IMG/VR virus record: IMGVR_UViG_3300018080_000123
Coordinates: 1 to 64,000 of that record
Length of the DNA stretch: 64,000 nt
Source: a virus
Strand: one strand, 5' to 3'
Below the pieces are notes generated by a model. That model saw only the letters and a list, made by a program, of their open reading frames with translations, was not told where the DNA came from and ran no database searches. Made by a program: the position numbers and the translations under genes. Of this stretch, positions 1-10,155 are shown piece by piece. The stretch's first letter is position 1, and every line of letters starts with the position of its first letter.

Positions 1-3000
1 CCCGTAGCTATAGCATAATTATTTGTAGCTCCTGTTATACCTCCGACATATAAGCCATATTTATTAATACCAGTATCTGCGCTACAAGAATCAACTCTCA
101 TAGCCGCATAATATGTAACTTCCACATCACCGACATCGGTAAACAGTGCCGCTTTGACCCTAACTCCCGCGTAACCGTTTGAATTTGTGTATGTATATGT
201 ATATCCGCTTCCAACATCAAACCTCATATCAACATGGACGCCATTGAATCCGTAAGCAGAAGTATCTGTCACATTAGCATTAACTTCTCGTTCAAAAAGA
301 AATCCACCAGCAGCAATTGATGAGCCTGAAACTGCTATATCTGACGATTCGTTAAGACCAACAGATAAGAGATGTTTTCCGCTAGCCGCACTTGAATCGC
401 TATATGTTTTTTGCGCACCAAGCATAAAATTGCCAAATCCAGACGGTACCCCTGTTGGGCTAGGTCCAACTAAAACCTTACCTTCAAAATAGTTGGTGGA
501 ATCACCTTCAACGTAAAGCTGATAATTATTAGTAGCCCCGCTCATACTCCCAATACGGAGGCCGTATTTATTTATACCAGTTACCACGGAATCAGAATGA
601 ATATAGATACCATGCATATTGGAAACAGCTAACGATCCGCCACCAGAAAGCGACACTTGAGGCACTCTAATTGCTGCCATTCCCGTTGAAGCAAGCAGCG
701 TGTATGTTTTCGTTGAAGCAACATCATAAATGCGAGAAAGATACATGTTTTGAATAGCGCCCAAACCACCAGCTGGCGCGTCAGTAACATCATCAGTAAT
801 TGTACGTTTAAATCTAGAATAAATAGAACAATTGCTTCCAGAAGTTAGAGCATTATTTGTGTTCAGTTCTAGATTTATAGTAGCGCCAATCTGAATTCCC
901 GAGGCGGTTCCACTATATGTTTTATGAACGGATAGCTTTTCTCCATCGCTAATAACTCCATTCAAATCCCCAACACGGACTGCTCCACCAAAATAGTTAT
1001 CGTTTCCTGCGTAAGATTGATAGATACCATAGTTATTTGTAGCTCCCCAGATCTGATCAATATACATTGCATATTTGTTTGTACCGGTATCGAGATGAGT
1101 GTTACTACTAATAACGAGATAAGCAAAATGATCAAAATCTACAGTCCCCGGCGTGCTATTATCATTAACGGGGGCCTGGATATTAATGGTACAGGGCATT
1201 GTCCCTGCAGTAGAGTTATTATTTGTAAGAGTAACCCCAGTTGGGACATTATATCTACTACGAAGTGCTAATACCCTGTCTCTTCCGGTATCTGTTTGAT
1301 TTGAAGTTATTGTTCTATAGTGTTCAAGACCTAATGTATCATGCGTACTTGAAACTGTTCCATTAATAGTACTATACCCGCGAATCATGGCAGCCGCGAA
1401 AGAACCGCCACCTGAATATGTTTCTGTAACGTAAAGTATTTCATTGCTTCCATAGGCACTGGTTGATCCAATTCTTACCGGACCTCCAATATAACTTGGA
1501 ATGGTTGTGCTGGAACTATAAATTTGCCAGTTATTGGTAGCTCCGCTTTGAGTTCCAACATAAATACCATATTTATTTGTTCCAGTATCCAACGAGGAGT
1601 CTTGAATACGAATTCCAGAAAAATCATTTATATCGAGAATTCCGCTACCATCATTTATCGGGCCATAAACAAATAGACCATTCCAACCATAAGCCCCAGT
1701 ACAGGAATAAGTTTGAGCAGACGCAATATTGAATCTACAGGCTGCAGCATTTGCCGCCCAATATCCGCCAGTATCGGTTACGCTGGCTGTTATATTTCTG
1801 CGAATTCGAGAATATATACCAGTATTTGAGTTTGCAGTATAGGCATTATCTGAATCAAAATAAGCCTGAATAGCAATAGCCCCGCTATTTACTCCTGTGG
1901 CAGAATCTCCAAAATTTCGAGAAGCGCTAATTATATTATTAACAAGAATCGTTGGGGTATTTATACCAACATAAAATGAACCAGCATGATAACTTGGATT
2001 AGTATTTGAAAGATAAATGCTATAGTCCCCTGTCGGATAGGTGTCAGAGACTAAAACATTATATGTTGAACCAGACCATACGTTCGGCAACCTAATAGCA
2101 GTCTTTCTATTTCCAGTCGCCACTGTACAATTCGGGAAGTAGATTCCATTGTAATTGTCGATTGACAATGTTCCAGGAGATGCTGTAGTCCCGCTCACAA
2201 CCAACTTCGAAAACACCGAACTTGAATACGTTTTTCCTGATGAAACGTAAAATATGTCCTCAAGGACCATAACACCAGCGTGACTAAAACCACCACTTTG
2301 AGTATCTGTAACATCGTCTGCTACTATGCGATCTTTTCTTATGTAAGCCGCAAAAGCAGAACCAGAGGTAAGATTATCGTCTGTTTGGAGTTTTGTATAT
2401 ACAGCTAGCCCTAGATTAGTATCGCCAGGAGTTCCGTTATAATCTCGCCTAACTCCAAGCTTTTCTGAACCAGAAAGAACCTGAGAGGAGATTCCAACTC
2501 GCAAAGTACCTTCTATGTAACTGTTTTTTATAGTTTCTAGATAAATCCCGTAATCTCCAACAAACGAAGGACTATCTGCAATAAAGGCGTTATTTGTACC
2601 GCCAGTTTGCATTACACCGCCATAGGAAATCTTATTAGTTATTGAACTACCGGCGCCCTTCGATCTATCAGCAGCCCAAAACTGTGCTAAGTAGGGCGTT
2701 GTAAAAGCGGCAGCCTCAGTTGTTATGTTTGAAAGAACACCAACCACTCTAACTGTGGCATTTGATGTAGCTTCCATCTCAGTCGCGATGCCGCCCTGAC
2801 TTGTTCCACCAAGAGGGTTTGCAGAACCTGTTCTTAGAATATAATTTGCCGATGCAGCACCGCCAACCCCCATTCTTGCTGCGAATTCTGAAGGATTGGT
2901 TGTCGAAAGATTAATCCCGTAATCGCCAGTGAATGCTATATTGTCTGCTAAGAAAGCATTATTAACGCCTGAAGTTTGCGGAACGCCAGCATAAGCAATC

Positions 3001-6000
3001 TGTCGCGTAATAGTTGATGCCGCGCCCTTACCTGGATTATAGGCATAAAACCTAGCAAATACCGGGCAAGTAAACGCTACATTATTCGTAGTAGAGTTGA
3101 CAGCGACCCCGTAAAAACTTGCTATAGCAGAAGAATTAGCAATCGTATCTACCCGGATTCCCCGTTGGTTTGTTTCTGTTGTTGAGGTATTTGTTACAAG
3201 TAATACTGCATTAATATTTGGGCTACCATCGCCAATCGCACAGCGCTTAGACCTATCAAAAGTCATAACAGGTGTGCTTAAGCTTACAGAGCCAATACAA
3301 AATTTAAGTTGATCCGAATCTTGAAAATCTTGTCCGATAATCCAACTATTACTCGGTCTACTAAATCTTATAGCAGAATAAGCAGCGCTTGATCCAGCCC
3401 CGCTAATTGATACAACTGCTTTACTATCTGCTGTATTAGAATTATTTACAACATTAAGAAAAACTGTTCCAGCATCTTCAGTTCGAGATACTGTAAAATC
3501 TCCGGCCGTATTAAAATAGCCAGAAAGTTGGGTCGTCTGTTTGAACTCAATATAATCTGGTTTAGATCCATGGGTAGGTCCATACATCCAGATATTTCCA
3601 CCGCTAGCAGATCCCGTTCCAGATGCTATTTTCAAAATACCATCGCTTGATTCACAATAAATAATCGAATCGCCAGTAGAAGACATCCCCAAACGCATCC
3701 AACGCTGGGTGGCTGATCCGCTAAAAATAGCAACTTCATATCCGCCGCCTGCAATACCTAAATAATCAGCACCGGCTCTATAAAGCCCAGTATCTGGATC
3801 AGAAGCAAATGTTATAGACGGGGCCGCAGCCGAACCATTAGGGAACTGCATAGGGCCAGCTAAATAACTTGGATTAGTTGTAGCAAGATAGATACCCCAG
3901 TCTCCTGTAAACGAAAGACTGTCTGTTAAGAGGGCATTATTAACGCCCTGAGTAGGCATCACTCCATAAAAAGCCACATCTCTTGTTATTGTGCTAGCCG
4001 CTCCTTTAGTCTTATTATAACTAGCAAATCCAACTCTAGAAGAACAAGTAAAAGAAGCATCTGCTGTTCCATGCGTGGCTACAAATCCAATAGAAGAAGT
4101 TGTGGCAGCAGAAGTAGCATTGTGTTCGACTCTCACACCTTCTTGGATAACTCCTGAAAGCGGATTGGCTTGACCAATACGAAGAATATTCGATGAGCCG
4201 TAAGTTCCGCCTAACCCAACTGTACCTGCGACTCGAAGCCAATTAGATGTCCCGCCAATATCAATGCTTCCAGCAAAATAACTCGGAGCTGTTCCTTCAG
4301 AATAAATTTGATAATTATTGGCAGCCCCCGATTGAGCTCCAATCCTTAGCCCTGTTTTTGTAGTCCCAGTATTTAATGAACTAGACTCAATACAAATTAA
4401 TGCATAATTAGTAACCGCTAGTGTTCCAGTTCCAACTAGACTTGGAGTCCCGGCATTAATTGACGAACTCCACGAAGATGAATTATTTGTATATGTTACT
4501 CCAACTGGGACTGTATAAGCTATTCCAGCACTGTGAAGCGTTCGATGATTCCCGGTATCCGCAATATCAGTTGTTATGGTTCGATATAGATTAAAACGCC
4601 CTCCACTGCGACTCCCTGCTAAAACTTCATCTGTTCCCCAAAGAGCTCTTGCCTCTAAAGCAGCGTAGTAATGCCCTGCGTCTCCAGATGGCATTACTTT
4701 ATAAACTAAAAGAGCAGCATTATCTTCGTAAAGCGGAACTGTAGTTCCAATTCTTACTGAATCTGCAAAATAACTAGGACTTGTTCCCGAACTATAAAGT
4801 TGCCAATTATTTGTAGCTCCGGTTTGAGCACCAATATAGATACCGTACTTATTTGTACCTGTATCTACCGAATCGTCATTAATGGCAATTTTTCTGTAAT
4901 CAGTATAATCAATTGCCCCGCCCCCAGCGATATTCATAGCCTCAACCCAAATATCACTCAAAATGCCAGAAGCATTTGTTACAGTTTGGCCTGCAGCGAC
5001 CGAAAACGTTTTACCAACATCAATACCGCGAATTGTATTCGTATCGGTGACTGAAGTCGTGATGGTTCTTCCACCCTTAACTTCCAATCCGACTTGACCG
5101 CTGCCAATATTAGAATCTGCAGTTTGTTCAGTTTTAATATCGACGCCATAAGCATGGCCATTCCCACTCCACAAACCGTAAACTTTCAACGGCCACCCAT
5201 CGGTAGCCGCGTCCGGAACAATTCCGATTCCCATTCCATATGGGACATAAACATGGTAATCATTTTGAAGCTTTAAAGCAGTTCCAGCCGATCCTGCATT
5301 ATAAGTCTGAAGTAGCATATGAGAGCTATTATCGGCTCCATCGCGAACAACTTGAATGGCCCCAACATTAACCTCTGCGCCAGGAATGTCGGCATCTTCA
5401 AATGTAAAGTTGATTGATCCGCCAAATCCATCGGCCATATTACCGGAGCATCTCGCTCTAGCTTCAAGAACGCGATAAACTCCAGTCGTCGCCGAACCAA
5501 CCATTTCCGCAAGAAGAGCCATATCGGTTCCACCTTCAACGTGAAGACGCGCGCTGTCGGCCGCTGCAGAGGTATTCCCAATTTTTACATTCTTATTGGC
5601 ATCAATAAGCTTTAGATAGGTTGTATTACCAACATTAACTTCAACCTCGCTCGGCTGCGATCCGTGAGCATCTCCGTATAAACGAAACTGTCCGCCTGCA
5701 GCTGATCCAGTATCTCCCGTAATAACTAATCTTCCGGTACTGATTCCGTGAAAAATAGATACGCTAGATGCGGCTGGCATCCCCGATCCAACCTGAATTG
5801 AATTTCCAATCACCAATGCAGTGCTATCTAGACGCGGAACAGTTAAAGTTCCTTCATCGTCTAAGCGCATCAATTGGGTCCCATCTGGAGAATTCAATGT
5901 AGTCGAATTGGTTTTCCAAATGAAATCTGCAACGGTAGAATTGTTTCCATAATCAGAAATAAAATATACCGAAGCTGTTCCTTCACTAGCAATAGCAAAC

Positions 6001-7160
6001 TGCTCATCATACGCCCTAATATGAGCAGTCATTGTATTATCAGTAATCTGAAGATCAGATCCTTCGTCGCTACTAACAACCTTTAACGGGGCATCTCCGG
6101 CCGACGTTATTACCATTCCCAATGCGGTTAAAATTGCAATATTGGGGTCTTTTATTAATTTTCCAGTAACTCCATCAAATACTGGAATTGAATTGTCTAC
6201 TGAAACTGCCGGGCCTTGCACGTCTCCTGCCGCTGAAGTATCAATTGAAACCCACGCTCCATTCAAATATAATAGAAGAGCATGATCTCCTGTATTATCA
6301 TAGTAGAGATCTCCATTAGTAGGAACCCCCGGAGCTGCTCCCTGAGGAGTTAACGAAAGATATGTTCCGACAGTTACATTTCCTGTAGTGAGGACTTGAT
6401 CTCCAAATCTTACCTTCCCTGTATTAGTATAAATCGCGTAATTATTTGTTCCGCCTGCAATTGTTCCAACATAAAGCCCATATTTATTGGTAACGCCTAC
6501 GACCGAATTTGCTTTAATATAAGCCGCGGCGGCATGAGAGATAGCTAAACTACCAGAGCCGGCATTTTCAATTCCATTAAGAACTAAATCGACCACACCC
6601 ATAGTCCCGTCACTATGAGTATAAGTAACCACTCCTCCATCTGGATCTAAAACGGATTTTAACTCTAAAGCTGTTAAAATTCCGGCAGTGTCTTCAGTGC
6701 TGGTAGATACTTTACGTCTAATTTCAGAGTAAATTGTAGATTGATTTACTGTATTGGCTGAATCTGAATCAAGCAATAGTTTGGCGCCAATAGTTGTATC
6801 TACTGATCCAGCTGTTGCTTCGTTGTAAGCAGTTAGTTTTTCGCTATTTCCTTTTACTGTGGTAGTCAAGCCAATTCGTAAAGCATTTCCTCCTGAATTG
6901 GTCGGAGCGACGCCAATACCAATATTTCCCGATTCAAGATTAACTACAAGAATATTATCAACTTTAGTGGAATCATCGTCTTTAACGGAATACAATTTAT
7001 AGTTTCCGCCAGATACGACTTCGCGAATCGTTTTTTTATCAAGCGCGCCACTTAGATCTTTTATTGTGCGCAAAGGATCTGCGACACTAGTCTGAGTAAT
7101 ATTCCGTTGGACCAGTAAGTCTCTTTCTACGGTCTGATCGCCTTTAAGCTTTCTAGGCAT
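1..7160 (-). CDS. Giant modular tail fiber / adhesin, C-terminus outside window
   Basis: One uninterrupted frame reads from an ATG at 7160 (preceded by a TAGGAG ribosome site) to the left edge, giving at least 2386 residues; I spot-checked the frame near 7.1, 4.0 and 0.1 kb. The first 20 residues carry a KGDxTVxRDLLVQRN segment that resembles the start of the protein at 7559..8194. The rest is built of modules of roughly 160 residues. One class contains a 'NKYGxYVGxxxGATNNYxIY' unit, seen near 20-90, 520-590, 1030-1095, 1525-1590, 4313-4375, 4800-4865 and 6430-6500. A second class contains 'GDYGIYLSTTNPSYxAG', near 2010-2050, 2530-2560, 2900-2940 and 3880-3910. Such GIY/NNY repeats are typical of long fibrous phage or environmental surface proteins that often end in an S74 intramolecular chaperone; that end is not in view. 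It is the last gene after the baseplate block, so a host-contact fiber is likely. Confidence 0.85.
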   Translation of the reverse strand, partial: MPRKLKGDQTVERDLLVQRNITQTSVADPLRTIKDLSGALDKKTIREVVSGGNYKLYSVKDDDSTKVDNILVVNLESGNIGIGVAPTNSGGNALRIGLTTTVKGNSEKLTAYNEATAGSVDTTIGAKLLLDSDSANTVNQSTIYSEIRRKVSTSTEDTAGILTALELKSVLDPDGGVVTYTHSDGTMGVVDLVLNGIENAGSGSLAISHAAAAYIKANSVVGVTNKYGLYVGTIAGGTNNYAIYTNTGKVRFGDQVLTTGNVTVGTYLSLTPQGAAPGVPTNGDLYYDNTGDHALLLYLNGAWVSIDTSAAGDVQGPAVSVDNSIPVFDGVTGKLIKDPNIAILTALGMVITSAGDAPLKVVSSDEGSDLQITDNTMTAHIRAYDEQFAIASEGTASVYFISDYGNNSTVADFIWKTNSTTLNSPDGTQLMRLDDEGTLTVPRLDSTALVIGNSIQVGSGMPAASSVSIFHGISTGRLVITGDTGSAAGGQFRLYGDAHGSQPSEVEVNVGNTTYLKLIDANKNVKIGNTSAAADSARLHVEGGTDMALLAEMVGSATTGVYRVLEARARCSGNMADGFGGSINFTFEDADIPGAEVNVGAIQVVRDGADNSSHMLLQTYNAGSAGTALKLQNDYHVYVPYGMGIGIVPDAATDGWPLKVYGLWSGNGHAYGVDIKTEQTADSNIGSGQVGLEVKGGRTITTSVTDTNTIRGIDVGKTFSVAAGQTVTNASGILSDIWVEAMNIAGGGAIDYTDYRKIAINDDSVDTGTNKYGIYIGAQTGATNNWQLYSSGTSPSYFADSVRIGTTVPLYEDNAALLVYKVMPSGDAGHYYAALEARALWGTDEVLAGSRSGGRFNLYRTITTDIADTGNHRTLHSAGIAYTVPVGVTYTNNSSSWSSSINAGTPSLVGTGTLAVTNYALICIESSSLNTGTTKTGLRIGAQSGAANNYQIYSEGTAPSYFAGSIDIGGTSNWLRVAGTVGLGGTYGSSNILRIGQANPLSGVIQEGVRVEHNATSAATTSSIGFVATHGTADASFTCSSRVGFASYNKTKGAASTITRDVAFYGVMPTQGVNNALLTDSLSFTGDWGIYLATTNPSYLAGPMQFPNGSAAAPSITFASDPDTGLYRAGADYLGIAGGGYEVAIFSGSATQRWMRLGMSSTGDSIIYCESSDGILKIASGTGSASGGNIWMYGPTHGSKPDYIEFKQTTQLSGYFNTAGDFTVSRTEDAGTVFLNVVNNSNTADSKAVVSISGAGSSAAYSAIRFSRPSNSWIIGQDFQDSDQLKFCIGSVSLSTPVMTFDRSKRCAIGDGSPNINAVLLVTNTSTTETNQRGIRVDTIANSSAIASFYGVAVNSTTNNVAFTCPVFARFYAYNPGKGAASTITRQIAYAGVPQTSGVNNAFLADNIAFTGDYGINLSTTNPSEFAARMGVGGAASANYILRTGSANPLGGTSQGGIATEMEATSNATVRVVGVLSNITTEAAAFTTPYLAQFWAADRSKGAGSSITNKISYGGVMQTGGTNNAFIADSPSFVGDYGIYLETIKNSYIEGTLRVGISSQVLSGSEKLGVRRDYNGTPGDTNLGLAVYTKLQTDDNLTSGSAFAAYIRKDRIVADDVTDTQSGGFSHAGVMVLEDIFYVSSGKTYSSSVFSKLVVSGTTASPGTLSIDNYNGIYFPNCTVATGNRKTAIRLPNVWSGSTYNVLVSDTYPTGDYSIYLSNTNPSYHAGSFYVGINTPTILVNNIISASRNFGDSATGVNSGAIAIQAYFDSDNAYTANSNTGIYSRIRRNITASVTDTGGYWAANAAACRFNIASAQTYSCTGAYGWNGLFVYGPINDGSGILDINDFSGIRIQDSSLDTGTNKYGIYVGTQSGATNNWQIYSSSTTIPSYIGGPVRIGSTSAYGSNEILYVTETYSGGGSFAAAMIRGYSTINGTVSSTHDTLGLEHYRTITSNQTDTGRDRVLALRSRYNVPTGVTLTNNNSTAGTMPCTINIQAPVNDNSTPGTVDFDHFAYLVISSNTHLDTGTNKYAMYIDQIWGATNNYGIYQSYAGNDNYFGGAVRVGDLNGVISDGEKLSVHKTYSGTASGIQIGATINLELNTNNALTSGSNCSIYSRFKRTITDDVTDAPAGGLGAIQNMYLSRIYDVASTKTYTLLASTGMAAIRVPQVSLSGGGSLAVSNMHGIYIHSDSVVTGINKYGLRIGSMSGATNNYQLYVEGDSTNYFEGKVLVGPSPTGVPSGFGNFMLGAQKTYSDSSAASGKHLLSVGLNESSDIAVSGSSIAAGGFLFEREVNANVTDTSAYGFNGVHVDMRFDVGSGYTYTYTNSNGYAGVRVKAALFTDVGDVEVTYYAAMRVDSCSADTGINKYGLYVGGITGATNNYAIAT

Positions 7161-7186
7161 TCTAGGCTCCTAATATATACAAATCG

Positions 7187-7480
7187 TTACTTTACTTCTT
7201 CTAATGATTTTAGTATTGCAGCAGGCTGATCAAAGGTTCCATCGCTATTCTCAAGATATTTAATTGTAAGCTCAATCTTATATTTTTTATCAAGATCAAG
7301 TTTAGAAAGATCAACAAGCTCTTTTTTTACAACAAAATGTCTGATATCATCAATGGTTTGCTCGTCATTGTTCTTATAGGGGCTATTCCACTCAAGAACT
7401 TCAATATCGGTTTTATCCCTATTAACACGAATGACCGCTCTTTGATCAAAACTATACGTTTCTAGTGTATCTTTTTTCAT
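7187..7480 (-). CDS. Hypothetical protein, 97 aa
   Basis: Charged, soluble protein with no signal peptide or membrane segment and no family that I recognise. It starts at an ATG behind AGGAG. It lies between the 211-residue fiber-like protein and the giant fiber, only 27 nt ahead of the latter, so it may be a small structural or chaperone partner of the giant fiber. Its central part (IEVLEW...QTIDDIRHFVV) looks like ordered alpha/beta sequence. The function is unknown. Confidence 0.75.
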   Translation of the reverse strand: MKKDTLETYSFDQRAVIRVNRDKTDIEVLEWNSPYKNNDEQTIDDIRHFVVKKELVDLSKLDLDKKYKIELTIKYLENSDGTFDQPAAILKSLEEVK

Positions 7481-7516
7481 TTTATTTCTCCTTTTGTTTT
7501 ATTTTACTAATAGAGC

Positions 7517-7543
7517 GTTGGGCTAGCGTTAAGCTAGCCCAAC
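7517..7543 (-). other. Perfect 11-bp hairpin between fiber genes
   Basis: GTTGGGCTAGC and its exact reverse complement GCTAGCCCAAC flank a 5-nt loop. On the minus-strand transcript no U-run follows, so this is not a classic intrinsic terminator. It could be an RNA-stabilising or processing stem that sets relative levels of the upstream 211-aa and downstream genes. Confidence 0.7.
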
Positions 7544-7558
7544 ACCTACTATTATCAA

Positions 7559-8194
7559 TTACACAAGGACAATTTTGCCCGCAAATCGAAGATCAGGATC
7601 CTCGGTAGTGCGAAAAGCAGCATCGCCCGAAGCATTAATGCTAAGCTGATCAACGTCAACAATCAGATCATTACCGCCCGACGTCTCAAAAATCTGAACA
7701 ATCGGATCGGCTCCACGACTATGAGACGCATTAGTCACTGTAATGGTATAGTAACCACCAGCGGCTGCGCCCCAACTCGCACCAGCATCAAACGTTGATG
7801 TATAGCGCGTAGCAACGAGAGATAGATCATCTTCAAGGAAGTTCACATACCACTCCCCAGCAGCATCTGAATTATCAACACATGTAAAAGAATAAGCTTT
7901 TCCAACCGCAACGGTTTTCAATGCACCAGCTTGATCATCTTTAACATTGAGACTATCAGTTGAGCCAAAGTTCTGAATAATGACCATCCAGCCTTCACTG
8001 AGCGTAGTCGCATCAGGAAGGGTAACAGTTTGCTCTCCGAGGTCGTCAGTTGTAAGCCTTTGCCACTTGTGCGAATGAAGGTCCAAAATTCGCTCTGCAT
8101 CTAGTGCGGCAGGCTGAATAAGGCCTTCATTAACTCTGCGATCAGCATCAAGAGTTCTTTTAACCCTAAGATCGCCTTTTACTTCTTTCGCCAT
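7559..8194 (-). CDS. Fiber-like structural protein, 211 aa
   Basis: The N-terminus (KGDLRVKRTLDADRRVNEG) resembles the first residues of the giant fiber, suggesting a common attachment or coiled segment. The middle (about residues 45-110) reads like the 'HKWQRLTTDD...TVTLPDATTLSEGWMVIIQNFG' domain found in phage fibers that tile the particle surface. The C-terminus ends in PDLRFAGKIVLV, matching the end of each repeat in the neighbour at 8270..8989. I infer a virion fiber or fiber adaptor at the baseplate; no enzymatic motif is visible. The ATG lies behind AAGGGAG. Confidence 0.75.
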   Translation of the reverse strand: MAKEVKGDLRVKRTLDADRRVNEGLIQPAALDAERILDLHSHKWQRLTTDDLGEQTVTLPDATTLSEGWMVIIQNFGSTDSLNVKDDQAGALKTVAVGKAYSFTCVDNSDAAGEWYVNFLEDDLSLVATRYTSTFDAGASWGAAAGGYYTITVTNASHSRGADPIVQIFETSGGNDLIVDVDQLSINASGDAAFRTTEDPDLRFAGKIVLV

Positions 8195-8232
8195 TTACAC
8201 ATCTCCCTTTCATTAATGAACAGTTAGACTAA

Positions 8233-8257
8233 CTTATATTGAACGTTACAATATAAG
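8233..8257 (-). other. 9-bp hairpin between fiber genes
   Basis: CTTATATTG and CAATATAAG form a perfect 9-bp stem with a 7-nt loop, next to a second small inverted repeat AGTTAG-A-CTAACT. On the minus strand no U-run follows. With the stem at 7517-7543 this makes two intercistronic hairpins in consecutive gaps of the fiber block. Confidence 0.6.
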
Positions 8258-8269
8258 CACTTATTTATT

Positions 8270-8989
8270 TTATTGTACGCGTAAAATATTTGCATGTCCC
8301 GCAAACCTTAAATCGGGGACAGACGGTACAATAATTCGAAGGTTATTATTATCATACTTTAATTTTGTAATAATAACCTGCTGTCCAGTATCGTCATATA
8401 CCTCACAAACGATGTTACTGGAACCAGCGTTGTGAGGAAAATTTACATAATAAGTAGCTCCATCAAGAACCCATGAAGTAGTCGAATTAAAATTAAATAC
8501 TTGTCCGGGAACATTAGGATCGTCAGCTTGTACAACAACAATCAAACCAGAAAACCGCGTATCGGGGACCGCAGTTACTTCAATCCGAATAGTGTTCCCA
8601 TCAATAACAGTTTTAGCGTCTACATTAACTTCCTCATTAAAATTATCATAAACTGTACAAAACACTTGAGTGGAGCCCAAATTGTGTTGAAAATCTATAT
8701 AATAAATATCCCCACTTAGCGTCCAATTAGTAGTCCCATTAAAACTAGAAGAATATCCATCAGGAGTTGCAAGAGCTCCGCCCTGAAGAACTCCATTGAC
8801 AGCTGTAACTAAGCCATTTAAATTATCAACTTTTAACTCTTGCTGAACTTCAACTTGCCCAGTGGCATTGTGAACTCGAATAAGCTCAACCCCGCCAGCC
8901 GTAATAATAGTATCTCCTGAAGGATACTCTTGATAAATTAAAGTTTTCTTAAGTTTAGATGATTGTTTATCGCCTAACTTTAGAGCCAT
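8270..8989 (-). CDS. Tail fiber protein with duplicated C-terminal domain
   Basis: 239 residues. After an N-terminal region, two tandem copies of a domain of about 70 residues are evident: 'FNGTTNWTLSGDIYYIDFQH' is echoed by 'FNSTTSWVLDGATYYVNFPH', each followed by N-x-GS, a VxVYDD-like strand and a close at 'VPDxRFxGxxxV'. This W-x-(I/V)-x-HN-x-G layout is known from phage fiber tip domains. The two copies differ at many positions, so the duplication is old. The neighbouring 211-aa protein shares the PDLRFAG end. A virion fiber or receptor-contact role is inferred from position and fold-like features only. Confidence 0.8.
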   Translation of the reverse strand: MALKLGDKQSSKLKKTLIYQEYPSGDTIITAGGVELIRVHNATGQVEVQQELKVDNLNGLVTAVNGVLQGGALATPDGYSSSFNGTTNWTLSGDIYYIDFQHNLGSTQVFCTVYDNFNEEVNVDAKTVIDGNTIRIEVTAVPDTRFSGLIVVVQADDPNVPGQVFNFNSTTSWVLDGATYYVNFPHNAGSSNIVCEVYDDTGQQVIITKLKYDNNNLRIIVPSVPDLRFAGHANILRVQ

Positions 8990-8993
8990 TTTT

Positions 8994-10091
8994 TTATCCT
9001 ATGAGTCGATCGATTATAATAATATCGCTTCCATCTCGCTTCACAACAATATATCGATTATCCTGATCGACATATGAACTGCTTGCAACAGTTTGAAAAA
9101 CGATATTTGTTGTTTGAGTCGGGTCAATATCGATAAATGCAATCTCTCCGGCCCCAATTGATAGCGGACTCCCTGCTGCTAAAATTGTATTAACAAAAGC
9201 AACCCCTGTAATGTCAATAGTGAAATCAGAGGTCCATGTCATATCAGATCCATCCCAAGCGATAGTTCCGCCTCCACGTAAAAACAACTCTCTTCCCAAT
9301 TGGCTAATCGAAGTAGGAGTGGGATCAGTCCACGAAACGCCGACCGCACTTCCAAACTTGATTACTTTCAATTCAGTCATGACAGCATCGGCCCAATCCT
9401 TGAACGACTGAATTTGCTTGTCTCCTTTAAGAATTTCACTGCCATCGGGCGCTAAATCGCTGTTAGGTTCTCCTCTACTCGTCCAAGGAAACTCATAATC
9501 TTCATCGTAAGGTTCTCCGGGAACAAGTCTAAAAAACAAATTTCTACTATCAATGGCTGAAGTAATGCTTCCGGCGGCTACGGCGACCTTATAGAGGGGA
9601 ACTTTTGTCCCGCCACTAAATCCTGTCGTATTAACAGTAATCGTAGCAACAATATTTTCAACCGTATCGATAATCTGAGTATAGTCCGCTCCCTCTCCGG
9701 CATTTGCATTTGGATCTCTGAATGTCCTCGTTGCTGGGACTGCGGGCTCTCTTGAGATATCTAATTCAATGTAATTTGTTTGCCCATCGGTTAAAGTAAT
9801 TTCTTCAGCTGCAACTAAAGACGACCCAACATAAAAACTAGGGCCAGAAGAATCTGTATGAAGAATGGTAGACTCTTCCATTTTTATATAAACAGGAGAA
9901 GCAGTTGGAGTCCTTTGTGTTAATGCCGCATCATCAAAAATTTCAAACCCATTAATTATAGCGGTAGAGCTAGTAAAAATCCTTCGAAACATTTGATTGA
10001 AATCATCACAAACAAACGTCTCTATATTATCATAATCTGTCTTGTCTAATCGTTCTTGAGGTCTTATTCTTGTTTTTTGCAGAACGGCCAT
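8994..10091 (-). CDS. Baseplate-attached fiber protein, 365 aa
   Basis: The N-terminal half (IRPQERLDKTDYDNIETFV...) looks like a baseplate-binding domain: it follows directly on the baseplate genes and resembles phage proteins that list position and 'FRDPNANAGEG' loops. The C-terminus (about residues 255-365) ends in 'SSYVDQDNRYIVVKRDGSD', which matches the C-terminus of the protein at 31046..31900 (FVDQQGRYIMAKRLEDE), so the two share a terminal module. No catalytic motif is seen. The first gene behind the AT-box promoter at 10.12 kb, it probably starts the fiber transcription unit. Confidence 0.8.
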   Translation of the reverse strand: MAVLQKTRIRPQERLDKTDYDNIETFVCDDFNQMFRRIFTSSTAIINGFEIFDDAALTQRTPTASPVYIKMEESTILHTDSSGPSFYVGSSLVAAEEITLTDGQTNYIELDISREPAVPATRTFRDPNANAGEGADYTQIIDTVENIVATITVNTTGFSGGTKVPLYKVAVAAGSITSAIDSRNLFFRLVPGEPYDEDYEFPWTSRGEPNSDLAPDGSEILKGDKQIQSFKDWADAVMTELKVIKFGSAVGVSWTDPTPTSISQLGRELFLRGGGTIAWDGSDMTWTSDFTIDITGVAFVNTILAAGSPLSIGAGEIAFIDIDPTQTTNIVFQTVASSSYVDQDNRYIVVKRDGSDIIIIDRLIG

Positions 10092-10122
10092 TTTTCCTCC
10101 AACTACATCAATACATTATAAT

Positions 10123-10154
10123 ATTATATTATATTTGTGTGGTCGTTTTAAATT
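10123..10154 (-). promoter_or_regulatory. Putative phage late promoter (AT box plus TATAAT)
   Basis: On the minus strand AATTTAAA is followed after exactly 18 nt by TATAAT, the same spacing as at 33.15 kb and 61.5 kb. It sits in the gap after the 569-aa baseplate gene and before the 365-aa fiber gene, with a GGAGG ribosome site downstream. The repeated arrangement, not either half alone, is the evidence. Confidence 0.6.
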
Positions 10155-10155
10155 A

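Noticed and set aside
1-7160. Periodic repeats near 0.02-1.6 kb and 4.3-4.9 kb, CRISPR-like at first sight
   Set aside because: The repeats are about 500 nt apart, diverged and in one coding frame; they encode protein modules and have no short exact repeat with uniform spacers.
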